A stretch of 64,000 nt of DNA. Source: Calycina herbarum. Taxonomy: Eukaryota > Ascomycota > Leotiomycetes > Helotiales > Pezizellaceae. The notes below the pieces were generated by a model that was not told the DNA's origin, searched no databases, and saw only the letters and a list, made by a program, of their open reading frames with translations. The stretch covers positions 186,001-250,000 of the forward strand of contig LLEY01000081.1 in assembly GCA_001414485.1 (NCBI GenBank), written 5' to 3'. A program made the position numbers and the translations under genes. This document shows, piece after piece, positions 55,804 to 64,000 of the stretch. Position 1 is the first letter of the stretch. Every line of letters starts with the position of its first letter.

Positions 55804-56565
55804 TCATCCCCTGATCCACAAGCCAGCAAAACAAACAATAAACCCCATCAACAACCCAACAATCAAAGCCTGCCTCTGAGCCCCCACCTTCTTCGCAAAA
55901 GCCTGACAATCAACAAGTAAGAGATTCTGTCCCGCGTCTCTCCTCGCAGACTTCAACCCAGGAAGACCATCAAGAGAGGAAACATTATTCTTCCTCTGAT
56001 AAGCCCCCAATTCATTCTTCTCCACAGTCTTACTCGCCCAATGACCAAGCGTCTCGCGATCTTGAAATGCGGTTTGGAGTGCTTTTTGGGTATCCTCTCC
56101 TTCTGTTGTTGAAGTAGGGGGAGAGGGTTGCAAATTTACTCTGGGAACTCCGTACCCACAACTACTCTGCACCTTCCAGATCTCAAATACAAGAATCGCT
56201 CGAGCGCCATCAATCCACTTCTTCCCCATCTTGCCCAACAAATGCTCAAATTCAGGTGTGTCCCACTCTACTACTCTTCCTGTACAGAACAATCGCATGA
56301 TCCGAGGTGAAGGTCCGAAAGAACAGAACATGATTGTTGCACGACCATTCTCGTAGAGGTGAGAGATGGTTTCTGCGCCGCTGCCCGTGGCGTCGACGTA
56401 TCCGCATTGAGTGGGAGAGAAGATTGTGAATGTTGTTGAAGGAAGACCTTTTGGGGAGAGGTTGATGTGTTTCCCGTTAGTGGGAGCCGAGGAGATGAAG
56501 AAGAGTGGCTGGGAGAGGGCCCAGGTTGTTAGCGAGGGCGTAAGGGAAGACCAGAATTGTGGCAT
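55804..56565 (-). CDS. Pyridoxamine 5'-phosphate oxidase-like FMN-binding protein with C-terminal anchor
   Basis: A single minus-strand exon encodes 253 residues. MPQFWSSLTPSLTTWALSQPLFFISSAP and GKHINLSPKG are the standard opening of the fungal PNPOx-like group. IFSPTQCGYVDATGSGAETISHLYENGRATIMFCSF forms the split-barrel core and FCTGRVVEWDTPEF follows. The C-terminal 22 residues (QALIVGLLMGFIVCFAGLWI) make a likely tail anchor, which is unusual for a soluble oxidoreductase. The true PNPO active-site residues were not verified, so the substrate is unknown. Heme, F420 and FMN-binding relatives all share this fold. Confidence 0.85.
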   Translation of the reverse strand: MPQFWSSLTPSLTTWALSQPLFFISSAPTNGKHINLSPKGLPSTTFTIFSPTQCGYVDATGSGAETISHLYENGRATIMFCSFGPSPRIMRLFCTGRVVEWDTPEFEHLLGKMGKKWIDGARAILVFEIWKVQSSCGYGVPRVNLQPSPPTSTTEGEDTQKALQTAFQDRETLGHWASKTVEKNELGAYQRKNNVSSLDGLPGLKSARRDAGQNLLLVDCQAFAKKVGAQRQALIVGLLMGFIVCFAGLWIRG

Positions 56566-57020
56566 TTTTGCTGAAGTTGTGCTTTTTGTCCGGTTTAGAA
56601 AGCGAAGTGGTTGGGAAACAAAACTTGAATGTTGATGTGAGTTCTGTGACTCAGTAATGAGGCTCTCGATGAATGGTATTTATCAAATGAGGAAGGCGGG
56701 GTCGTGTCGATGAACCGAAATCGGATGAGGTAGCTAGGCCGCGAACAACCGGAATTGTAAGATTCCACGAAAGCACCAGTGCCTCAAAATGGATGATCGG
56801 AACAATATTTGGAGATTGTATCCGTCCAGTGGTATCGTCGTTCTTCATCCCAAATGGTAGATCCATGACTCAATTCGTAAGGCGGGGTCATCCTGCAGGT
56901 CATCACAGTGAGATGGCTTGCTTCCTTGTCTCCGATCTCGCAACCCTTTTTCGTATGTGTATGTACACCCTTTTCCACCCCAATACAAACAAACGTACCA
57001 CTTGTCAATTGCAAGTGTAA
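56566..57020. other. Intergenic region
   Basis: Tandem minus-strand spacer containing the PNPOx-like promoter and the 3' region of the coiled-coil gene. No gene is seen. Confidence 0.5.
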
Positions 57021-57830
57021 TCATATTGGATGACGATGGTATTCTCCATCTTCTGCTGGCTGCACCTGGTACGATTTAGATGATCTCTTCGAGCTTGGTC
57101 TTGCAACTGGCGCTGAGTGATGAGGATATACTGGAGCTGGTGCGTAGGAAATGTTTGAAGGTGCATAAGAGACACTCGAGGGTGCGTAGGATGCAGTTGA
57201 AGGTGTGGATGACGCATATGAGACTTGTGGTGGTGGTCTCTCATATGCAGCTCCTGGTCTCTCGGAGAGTGGTGTAAAAGGATTGGGTGCCTTGTTTGGA
57301 GGTGGTTGAGGTACTTGAGGTGGCCGACTGCTTTGGCTTGTACTGAGGCGTCGAGAGACTTTATCCCTTGGATCTCTTGGAGTGGCGGAATGTAACGAGG
57401 CGTTGAATGCTGTTGAGCTTGAGCGTGAGTGTGCTTCTCTTCTCAATTTATCGTTCTCTCTTCTCTCGATCTCGAGCTCTTTGGCTAGCTTAACGGCTTC
57501 TGTAAATGCAACTTCTTTTTCTTGTTTCAGAAGACGGATTTCCCGGTGGCTTCCCTTGAGTTCTTCTTTGAGGTCGGTAACATTATCCTCCAGACGACGA
57601 ATCCGTTCATTGGCGGCATTGAGAGCTTCATTCAGAGCGTTAGGGTTGTGACGTTGATTTTGGATTTCCTGGGAGTTGAAGGGTCTATCGTTGGGCGACG
57701 TACCGAGTGAGGCTCGATCGGAAGCACTGGAGGATCCAATGCCCGAGTCTCGACTGTCTTTGGGAGCATGCCGGCCGGGTGATGATTTCCCTCCCTTGGT
57801 AGTCGACGTATAGTGGACCGACTTCTTCAT
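57021..57830 (-). CDS. Coiled-coil protein with SYAP repeats
   Basis: A single exon of 269 residues starting at the ATG at 57830 (MKKSVHYTSTTKGG). The frame stays open upstream but without an ATG, so a further 5' exon is possible. Residues about 15-60 are Ser/Gly-rich. A coiled coil covers about 66-130 (LNAANERIRRLEDNVTDLKEELKG...LAKELEIERRENDKLRREA). Then a Pro/Ser-rich part contains four SYA units (YASSTPS, SYAPSS, SYAPSN, SYAPAP, about 205-235) and a basic tail. No enzyme motif is seen. A cytoskeletal, septal or scaffold role is conceivable but unproven. Confidence 0.65.
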   Translation of the reverse strand: MKKSVHYTSTTKGGKSSPGRHAPKDSRDSGIGSSSASDRASLGTSPNDRPFNSQEIQNQRHNPNALNEALNAANERIRRLEDNVTDLKEELKGSHREIRLLKQEKEVAFTEAVKLAKELEIERRENDKLRREAHSRSSSTAFNASLHSATPRDPRDKVSRRLSTSQSSRPPQVPQPPPNKAPNPFTPLSERPGAAYERPPPQVSYASSTPSTASYAPSSVSYAPSNISYAPAPVYPHHSAPVARPSSKRSSKSYQVQPAEDGEYHRHPI

Positions 57831-60510
57831 GGTGCTGTAGATGTTGCTGGGCACGTGGTCGTGCTGAGATGCAGTAAGAGAAGTGAGGCTATAGGCAGAA
57901 GGGTTGGAGGTCTGGATGTGAGGAGCTGTAGCTGTAGCTGTATGTATGCCCAACCAAGAAGGAATGTACCAATGGATTCAGGTGGGTGGATCAGGTAGAA
58001 GGGATAATCCAAGATATTTGATCAAAAAAAGTAAGGCTTCTTGAACCTTTTGAACTGCATGGATTGCAGCAATGCCACGAGGCTGTGAAGAGAGGTCGAG
58101 GTGCGTTGGGTGTCTGCTTTTGTGAAGAGTATGGGAATGTATAAGAGGAAGAAGAGAACCCCATCCACACACACCACAACGCATTTGTTTTATTCACTCA
58201 ACACTCACCTCCCATGTTCGCACTAACATTAGTAACTTACACTTCCAACCTGGGCAATTAGGTTGCCGAGCTGGCTGCCTACATCTCTACTCACCTTATT
58301 CCACCTTATTCCACACAGGTAGGCTCTAAACAAGGCCTCCTTCGAGTCCTCCTACTGCTCATCGGCATGTGTGCCAGAGGACTCACCGACAGCCAAAGGG
58401 GGAAACGAGGGGCCTCCTAGGGCCTCCATGCAAGAGTCATCCAAAGAATGGCATGGCGGAAGGCGGGACGGAACGAAAAAATGCTGATGAAGGAGGGTGG
58501 TGATTGGATGAGAGACCAATGGAAGGGATGAAGATGAAGGCAGCCTGCACTGCCTGGTTGCCTTGCCAGCAGTGCTGCTAAGTTGATTGAAATGGTCAGT
58601 ACTGGTTCGCTTGCCAAAGAACAATAGGGCTGCGGTCAGCCTGGGACAGAGCCTCTTATCGAGGCCATCATCGCAGTGGAGGGCCCAGAAGAGATGAGGT
58701 GATGATAGAGGGGAGACGCGACCGATGCAGCGGCCCGCTGCTTGTCAATCGCACGCGTGGGTGTCGTGTGGTGGTTGACCAAGAAAGAGGGCCTCTTTTC
58801 CTTTTTTCCCGGGAGGCTGGGGAACTCGATTCGATGCGCAAAACACTCCGCAATGATCCGCAGAGCAACTGTAGCGAGCGCATTCGTAAACCACCAACCA
58901 ATCACGTCAAAACCAAGGTGGTGTGTTGCCTATTCTACAACTCTACGCATAAACTATTCAGGACTCACAATCCGTTTGCCAACCGTACGTAAATAATCAA
59001 TCGCAGTCACATTCATCAATTCCCATGCTCAACCCCTCTTTTTGCCCCTCATCTCATCGTAACAAAATCCTCCAAACACGTTATATTCCAAACCCTTCTT
59101 TTTCCCTTCCAACATCCTCCCGCATACTCATCCTCCTATAACCATAGCTAGTCACCGAACCTTCAAATCTTCACCGGCTGTCTTCACCGAATCTATTTTT
59201 GCTTTTTCCCTAACCCTACCAACGTTCAAATTCCGTAACACCGTCTTCTCCATATCGTAAGTGTTTCACAAAAAATCCTTCTCGCCTTGCAGAAAACAAG
59301 AATACGGAATACGAACATCCCAGCTTATCATCGCGTTTCATTCCGTTTGTTTCTTATTCTTATTTTGGTACGGAGGGATGGATTAAGTGGGTTTAAAGAT
59401 CGTGACGTGGGATGGTCATCTCTTTGTACCACCCCCTCCATCCATCCAGGCATCCACACATCATTGGACCCTCAATTTATTCCCCGAATCTGACAGGTGA
59501 TGGCGGCAAGTCTAGCCCAAAAAAAGCCATTGAAGCCACGAGGATCCACGGTGAGATGCCCACTCTATTTCTTGGATTTCAGCCTCAAAGAAGGGGAAGG
59601 AATATTGAGGAATGTCCATGAAGTGTTCAGAGCGCAAAGGAATTTGCTCAAGTGACAGTAACTCAGCTTGTGGTCATGAGGGAAATGAGCATTGAGAAAC
59701 ACTCTGGCTCGCGGGCGACAACAAAAGCGGCAGTAAACACCTCTCGTTGTTCCAACTTACTGGGATAATTTAAACATTTTATCCTAAAAGTTTAGAACAA
59801 TGGAAAATATTAACCCAGATGATTTGGAACAACGAGGTCCAATTGTCCCAAAGTATCTAGGGTAATGTCAAATTGTTCGAGCAAGTCAGAACATTGAACA
59901 CCCTCGATCGCGAGGTGCCTCAGGTGCAAGAGTGATGATGAAAATAGATTCCAGCGCATGTATCACGAGCCCAAAGAACCAACGATTGCACCCGGACGTA
60001 ATAAACAACACGCGCGTTCTATTTAAGCTTAATCAAACAATAACCTACGCCGGTCTTTACTAAAAGTAGATTTTGCCTCACATCCTTCCCGTTACCGCTC
60101 GCGTAACCATTGCAACGTCTCGACGACGCTTTCCAATATCTCATTCTCGCCCTCTCGTCCTCACTTTCTCCCATGGTCCTCATACAGAACTGAGACAATA
60201 AGAGATCTAGAATAAAAGATGAACTAAAATAGCAAGGTCAGTCATGCACCATGACGGCTCATCTGCTTGCTGACTTACCATGATTCTTGCTTCTCTTGCG
60301 CTAATGTTACACAGGTCTCATGTCAACGTGTGCCAATAAAACAAACGTAGGAAAGCGCTGATCCCCATCTCGGCGATTCGGGGAGTTTTGGAATCCCTCG
60401 AAGCTCGTCGTGCCATTGGATGTGGTGAAGTGTATATTTTGGGTGTTGGGGGCGGAAAGACGTGATTCGTTCCTTCCCAGTACCTGAATCCATCGAATTC
60501 TTCTCTCACT
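57831..60510. other. Long intergenic region with a MITE remnant
   Basis: 2.7 kb without a supported gene. The MITE-like copy at 59718 lies here. Frames at 58352-58996 overlap on both strands and have no motifs. The 58900-59250 section is C/T- and A-rich and could contain a leader, but no coding exon follows. Confidence 0.5.
59718..59900. mobile_element. MITE of the GCGGCAGTAAA family, copy 3 (right end not found)
   Basis: The left end ACAACAAAAGCGGCAGTAAAC matches the copy at 36011. The interior TTTAGAACAATGGAAAATATT, then GATTTGGAACAACGAGG and CTAGGGTAAT, follows the same order. I found no inverted terminus within the next 300 bases, so the right end is probably deleted or mutated. Confidence 0.65.
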
Positions 60511-61188
60511 TCATCTCACCGCTCTATCATCCACTGAATAGCCAAGGCTCCTCAGGAAAGCAATAAGATAGTCATCGAATCTCCTCCTTGCACGCAAGGA
60601 CTGGTCCATTTGAGCGATTGTGTCCTCGTTGTAACGTATCGATCTGTCTCGCTCACGTAGTCTTTGTCTCAGTAATTCCACTTCTTGGATCTTCTCGTCA
60701 AGTCTTACACCTCTCTCTTCGTATCGGATCTTATAGTAGTCGATTCGGTGATCGGGTCGTGATAAGTCGTGCTTCAACTCCTTGTATTTCTCCTTCAACT
60801 CCTTGTATTTGCGTCGGTCAGCCTTAAGTTCGTCTTCTAAAGTAGCACATCGCCGTAGATAGTGATCGCGTTCATTCTCCAAGTTCCGGATCTGTTGTTC
60901 AAGTCTCCTGACGGGCTCATTGTAATGAGTTAGATCCGAGACACGTTGAGTTAGTTCCGAGACACGTTGAGTTAGTTCCGAGACACGTTGTTGTTCCCGT
61001 GAAAGGCGGTCCTGAAGTACGTTAAGCTCATCCTCCATTCGCTGGATAGAGGCTATTGCGTCTGAAAGTTCGGTGCGATATCCAGATGGCGAGCAGCATG
61101 CCCCATGTGCTGATCGACTTCTCACAAGCCTTTCGCGGCCCCTGCTATCGCGCTCAACGGCCCATTCAGAGCATCTTCCTGGAGACAT
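60511..61188 (-). CDS. Coiled-coil protein with internal heptad-repeat expansion
   Basis: One exon of 225 residues from the ATG at 61188 (MSPGRCSEWAVERD). The long frame continues upstream to 61338 but has no ATG there. Residues 30-210 are almost all coiled coil: IASIQRMEDELNVLQDRLSREQQ, three tandem VSELTQR/VSDLTH units, ENERDHYLRRC, then KYKELKEKYKELKHDL and EEVELLRQRLRERDR-like heptads. The repeats come from a 21-base DNA repeat. The C-terminus ends DDYLIAFLRSLGYSVDD. No family is identified; a structural or tethering role is possible. Confidence 0.7.
   Translation of the reverse strand: MSPGRCSEWAVERDSRGRERLVRSRSAHGACCSPSGYRTELSDAIASIQRMEDELNVLQDRLSREQQRVSELTQRVSELTQRVSDLTHYNEPVRRLEQQIRNLENERDHYLRRCATLEDELKADRRKYKELKEKYKELKHDLSRPDHRIDYYKIRYEERGVRLDEKIQEVELLRQRLRERDRSIRYNEDTIAQMDQSLRARRRFDDYLIAFLRSLGYSVDDRAVR
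60930..60992 (-). repeat. 21-base tandem repeat (three copies) within a CDS
   Basis: On the plus strand the unit TTAGTTCCGAGACACGTTGAG is repeated at 60930, 60951 and 60972. The copies differ by one or two bases: the first has GATCC for GTTCC and the third ends GTT. Each adds exactly seven residues, one coiled-coil heptad (VSELTQR type), to the encoded protein. Confidence 0.95.
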
Positions 61189-63730
61189 AGTGTTGATAGT
61201 GTAGCCCAGTGTTGAAGAAGGTTCGGGTTGTCCTTGATAACAAGAAGACCAGTAATGTTTCAAGTCAATGGCTAGTAGTGGATCGTCGTCGTCGAAATGT
61301 CTGAGATGGATTCGTTTCGGGGCTTTGGTGGAGTGCAAGTGTTGGTTGGTATTGAGTGGTCGATGGAAAGCCAGAGTGGAGAGAGGTGGTAGCAGCGGTA
61401 TTATATCTGGAGGTCTCTGTATGTTATGCAGAAAAGAGAGTGCATCGGATAGTTATTATATGTGGGTTGGGTCAAGGCCCAGTGACAGGTGCCTGCATGA
61501 CCCTTCTTGCTGGTATAGACCATCAGGAATAAGCCTCGCCAATTATCACTTGATGGAGAAAGGCGGCCATGCTTTCAACACACACGACAAGCGCTTCGGT
61601 GAGTCGGGACTTGAGAGGAAAGGCTTTGCTCGGTGTATCCGTCCCGATCAATGAAGAAACTTCAAGCCCAAATTTCCGTGGGGTCTTCTAAAATAGGCGG
61701 GGAGATGGGTATGGGCAGACCAAATGAGGCTGGAAACCAAGTCTGGGAAACTTCCCTTGGTTGCGTGTTATGTCCGTGTATCTACCTCCGTACGGATAGT
61801 AATGGAGGGGTAGAAGGTGGGGAGATATCTCACACAACCAGGACGGCTACATGGCCAAGAAGACGCCGATACTACCGACCTTCAACGCGGCTTCAAGGTT
61901 GGAAGCCGGTAGTAGTGTATTCGGCTGCGCCTGGCTGGCTGATACCAGGGGGTAAGAAAGGGAATGGTCTTTTCTGAATGCAGAAAGTTGTTGCTGGTGG
62001 TGTAGGGCCGTCATCAGCTGGGTCGGAATCCATGGTTCCTGAAGCCTTGTCTTGAGAGGCATCTTGATCCCGATCAGTCCCTCTGTACCTGCACGAGATG
62101 TTTCAGCAAGGGGGCTTTAATGATGGTGATGGATACGGAGTAACAGGTAATTGAGAGCCAACTGCGAGATGGGGAGGTGGCGATTGAGAGCGATGATGTT
62201 GGGAATGTACGGGAGAAGATAGGTGAGTAAAAAAAGGCTGTCGAAGTGAAGAGCTTCAAGAGCTCAGCCACAAATCGCAGCAAAGGCTTTCTGGAGTCAG
62301 CCAATTAAATCGAAGAGTGCTTAAGAGGTGGGTCCAAAAGTGGCTCACCAAGAATGCCATGTGGCTTGGATGAATCACAAGAGCAGACCAGCTTCAAGGC
62401 GCGATTTCCCAAATCAGAACGAAAAGTGTTGGAGTTACCCAGACAGTTTGGGGAATTAAAGGTGATTGTTCCAAATGCTTGGGATAATACTCAAACTATC
62501 CCGAACATTTATAACACCGGAGAGTGATAGTCGGTTCGAGCGTTCTATCAAGTGCTTGCCGCTTCTACTCTCGTCGAGGCTTTTGCGGCACAAGTGTGGC
62601 TTGTTTCAACTCCGTAAAGTTACAGAAGCTGAAGCAAAAACTCAATCCTCAACATGAACACCACCATCACCACACGAGTTCTTCTCACTTCAATCGGGAA
62701 AACCCGGTTTGTCATCTAGCCTTGAAAAGGGCGCTGGGTGCATTGGCGTAAGGCTGAATCCTCCGGATCGTGCCATCCCCAATTCCCAACTGTTAACACC
62801 ACCGCTACCACCAAGAAAAAACCAGATGATTCATCTTTACCCGGCGCGTATACTAAGTTTTTACGTGAGAGTCACGAACCCTGGGCTGTGACCAATTGCA
62901 GTCGGGATAGAATTCTTGAAAATGGCCTCTGGAAAGATTGAGGAGATTGAAGATTCAGCTGCAGAACATTCAAGGGCGGTCTTTCCTGCCCAAATCGAAG
63001 ATTTGGCTGCAATACGGAGAACCCTTCCATGTCGTGCATGCTTCTGAAAGCCGTCTTCTTGCAGAAAGGCGGTCTTTCAAACGGTCCTCTCAACTCATCC
63101 TCGGCTGCAGAATACTGCAATGCGAAGAACCCTTTCACGTGGTACAAACTTCCCCTTCCAGACAGAGTTGCGCAACAGCGGTCAACAAATGCAAGGCTCT
63201 GGGTCAGGTTATCTCCGCATGCCCGTAGTCGATGCCTTGCAGATTATCTTGCTGACTTATTAATGAAAAAACTTATATAACCGGCCTCTTATGTAAACGG
63301 GGGAGAGTATATTGGGGATCTTCATCGTTCAGACCTGGTTTTGACCTCGGGAGGCCTCCTTTTCTAGAACGAGTATGTTGTGTAACCATTGAAAGCTTGT
63401 CAGAAAGATATGTGTCGGCATAGTGTTGGTTGAATCTAGAGAGGAAGATTAAAATGCCTCATTCTCCTCAATTCAAATACCACACACCAAACGGCAGTAC
63501 TACCACACCAAGTACATATTCCCTGGAGAAGGAAGTTATGCCCTGGGAGAATCCCGTGATACCAACTTTCTACCTCGGAATTCTTATAGGATTGACCAAT
63601 GAATAATCATCCCAAAACAATCGGTGAAATTATATCAGAACAGGGGCCGCAATAAGGGTATTCAGAATGAACAAGAAAATTGTACGCGTAGAATATTTTG
63701 TCTATCCCAAACCAAGTAAGCACACATCTT
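61189..63730. other. Long intergenic region, no supported gene
   Basis: 2.5 kb between tandem minus-strand genes. Short frames are scattered on both strands (61268-61977, 62466-62941, 62938-63280) but none has recognisable motifs or splicing. Imperfect direct repeats are present at 62970-63165. A region near 62445-62510 recalls the MITE interior (TGTTCCAAATGCTTGGGATAAT), but no termini were found. Confidence 0.5.
62970..63165. repeat. Imperfect direct repeat of about 100 bases
   Basis: GGGCGGTCTTTCCTGCC at 62973 and AGGCGGTCTTTCAAACG at about 63076 begin two similar units. Each then carries a GGCTGCA-AATAC core and ends in AGAACCCTTCCATGTCGTGC or AGAACCCTTTCACGTGGTAC. Identity is modest, about 65-70 percent by eye. 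Further partial units (GAAGATT-AGCTGCAGAA) lie just upstream. Confidence 0.6.
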
Positions 63731-64000
63731 TTACAAAGCACCATTCAACTCAGCCTCCACTTCATCTACCACGATCTTTCTGACGCCTTCCCACCCGGCT
63801 CCTTTAGCGACATTCTTCACTTTCCTCTCCTTGCTCTCCAATCCGTGAAACTCTGTAGGAAGCACCGAGTCGAATGTGAATCCAGACTCGCTCTTCAATG
63901 CCAAATCAACCGCGTTGGCGAATTTGGCCGGGTGAGCAGTGGAAAGAGAGATGTGATGTGTGTCTGAAGGAGAAGTTCTCTTGATGGATCGCAGAGAGGC
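63731..64000 (-). CDS. THR4: Threonine synthase, C-terminal part (partial)
   Basis: The window ends inside this minus-strand gene; the last 89 residues are present. The reading frame from 64000 gives ASLRSIKRTSPSDTHHISLSTAHPAKFANAVDLAL, then FDSVLPTEFHGLESKERKV, ending at the stop at 63731-63733. LSTAHPAKFANAV is the C-terminal signature of fungal threonine synthase, a PLP enzyme that converts O-phosphohomoserine to threonine. The PLP lysine and the N-terminal domain lie outside. No intron is seen in the visible part. Confidence 0.88.
   Translation of the reverse strand, partial: ASLRSIKRTSPSDTHHISLSTAHPAKFANAVDLALKSESGFTFDSVLPTEFHGLESKERKVKNVAKGAGWEGVRKIVVDEVEAELNGAL

Noticed and set aside
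57831..57953. N-terminal extension of the SYAP coiled-coil protein
   Set aside because: The upstream part of the frame has no ATG; it could only be coding if a further 5' exon exists, which I could not find.

Overview
The window looks like nuclear DNA of a filamentous ascomycete (Pezizomycotina). The evidence is short GT-AG introns (about 48-200 nt) with CTAAC-like branch points, a HET-domain gene, a fungal STAND-type N-terminal domain gene, an arrestin-domain gene resembling Aspergillus CreD, and AT-rich blocks full of degenerate inverted repeats. A leotiomycete-like genome is my guess only; I cannot fix the genus. I rebuilt exon structures by hand so that reading frames close and homologous motifs join; all are unverified.

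Layout: 1-366 (-) 5' end of EF-1alpha; 1522-3931 (+) HET protein; 3932-7698 AT-rich block with transposon-like inverted repeats; 7699-9313 (-) CorA-like transporter, intact only if two introns are assumed; 10204-11137 (-) His-rich methyltransferase; 12733-14236 (+) M14 carboxypeptidase; 14429-14745 MITE-like element; 15094-16010 (+) STAND N-terminal-domain-only protein; 16697-17359 (-) GNA1; 18304-21813 (+) class 3 (diacylglycerol-type) lipase; 23865-25626 (-) CYP52-like P450; 28253-30436 (+) arrestin adaptor; 31015-32199 (+) ATP12; 33136-34248 (+) orphan; 35305-36820 (+) a tandem pair of small one-pass membrane proteins; 38337-39602 (-) Gly/Ser-rich protein with a possible BTB-like region; 40335-41257 (-) Mpv17/PMP22 protein; 43475-45452 (+) Cys-rich unknown; 46530-50045 (-) EFL1/RIA1 GTPase; 51394-52738 (+) dual-PH protein; 53609-54864 (+) small alpha/beta-barrel-like protein; 55804-56565 (-) PNPOx-like protein with C-terminal anchor; 57021-57830 and 60511-61188 (-) coiled-coil proteins; 63731-64000 (-) C-terminus of threonine synthase.

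There is no obvious gene cluster. Housekeeping genes (tef1, GNA1, ATP12, EFL1, threonine synthase) alternate with accessory ones (HET, STAND-N, P450, orphan membrane pair). Repeats sit between genes: a short MITE family with an AAAAGCGGCAGTAAA-type terminus occurs three times (25991, 36011, 59718), one copy lying between the duplicated membrane-protein genes. I found no CRISPR, rRNA or convincing tRNA. The best candidate for something undescribed is the locally duplicated pair at 35.1-37.1 kb, whose promoter, leader, coding plan and 3' region are all still recognisable as copies.
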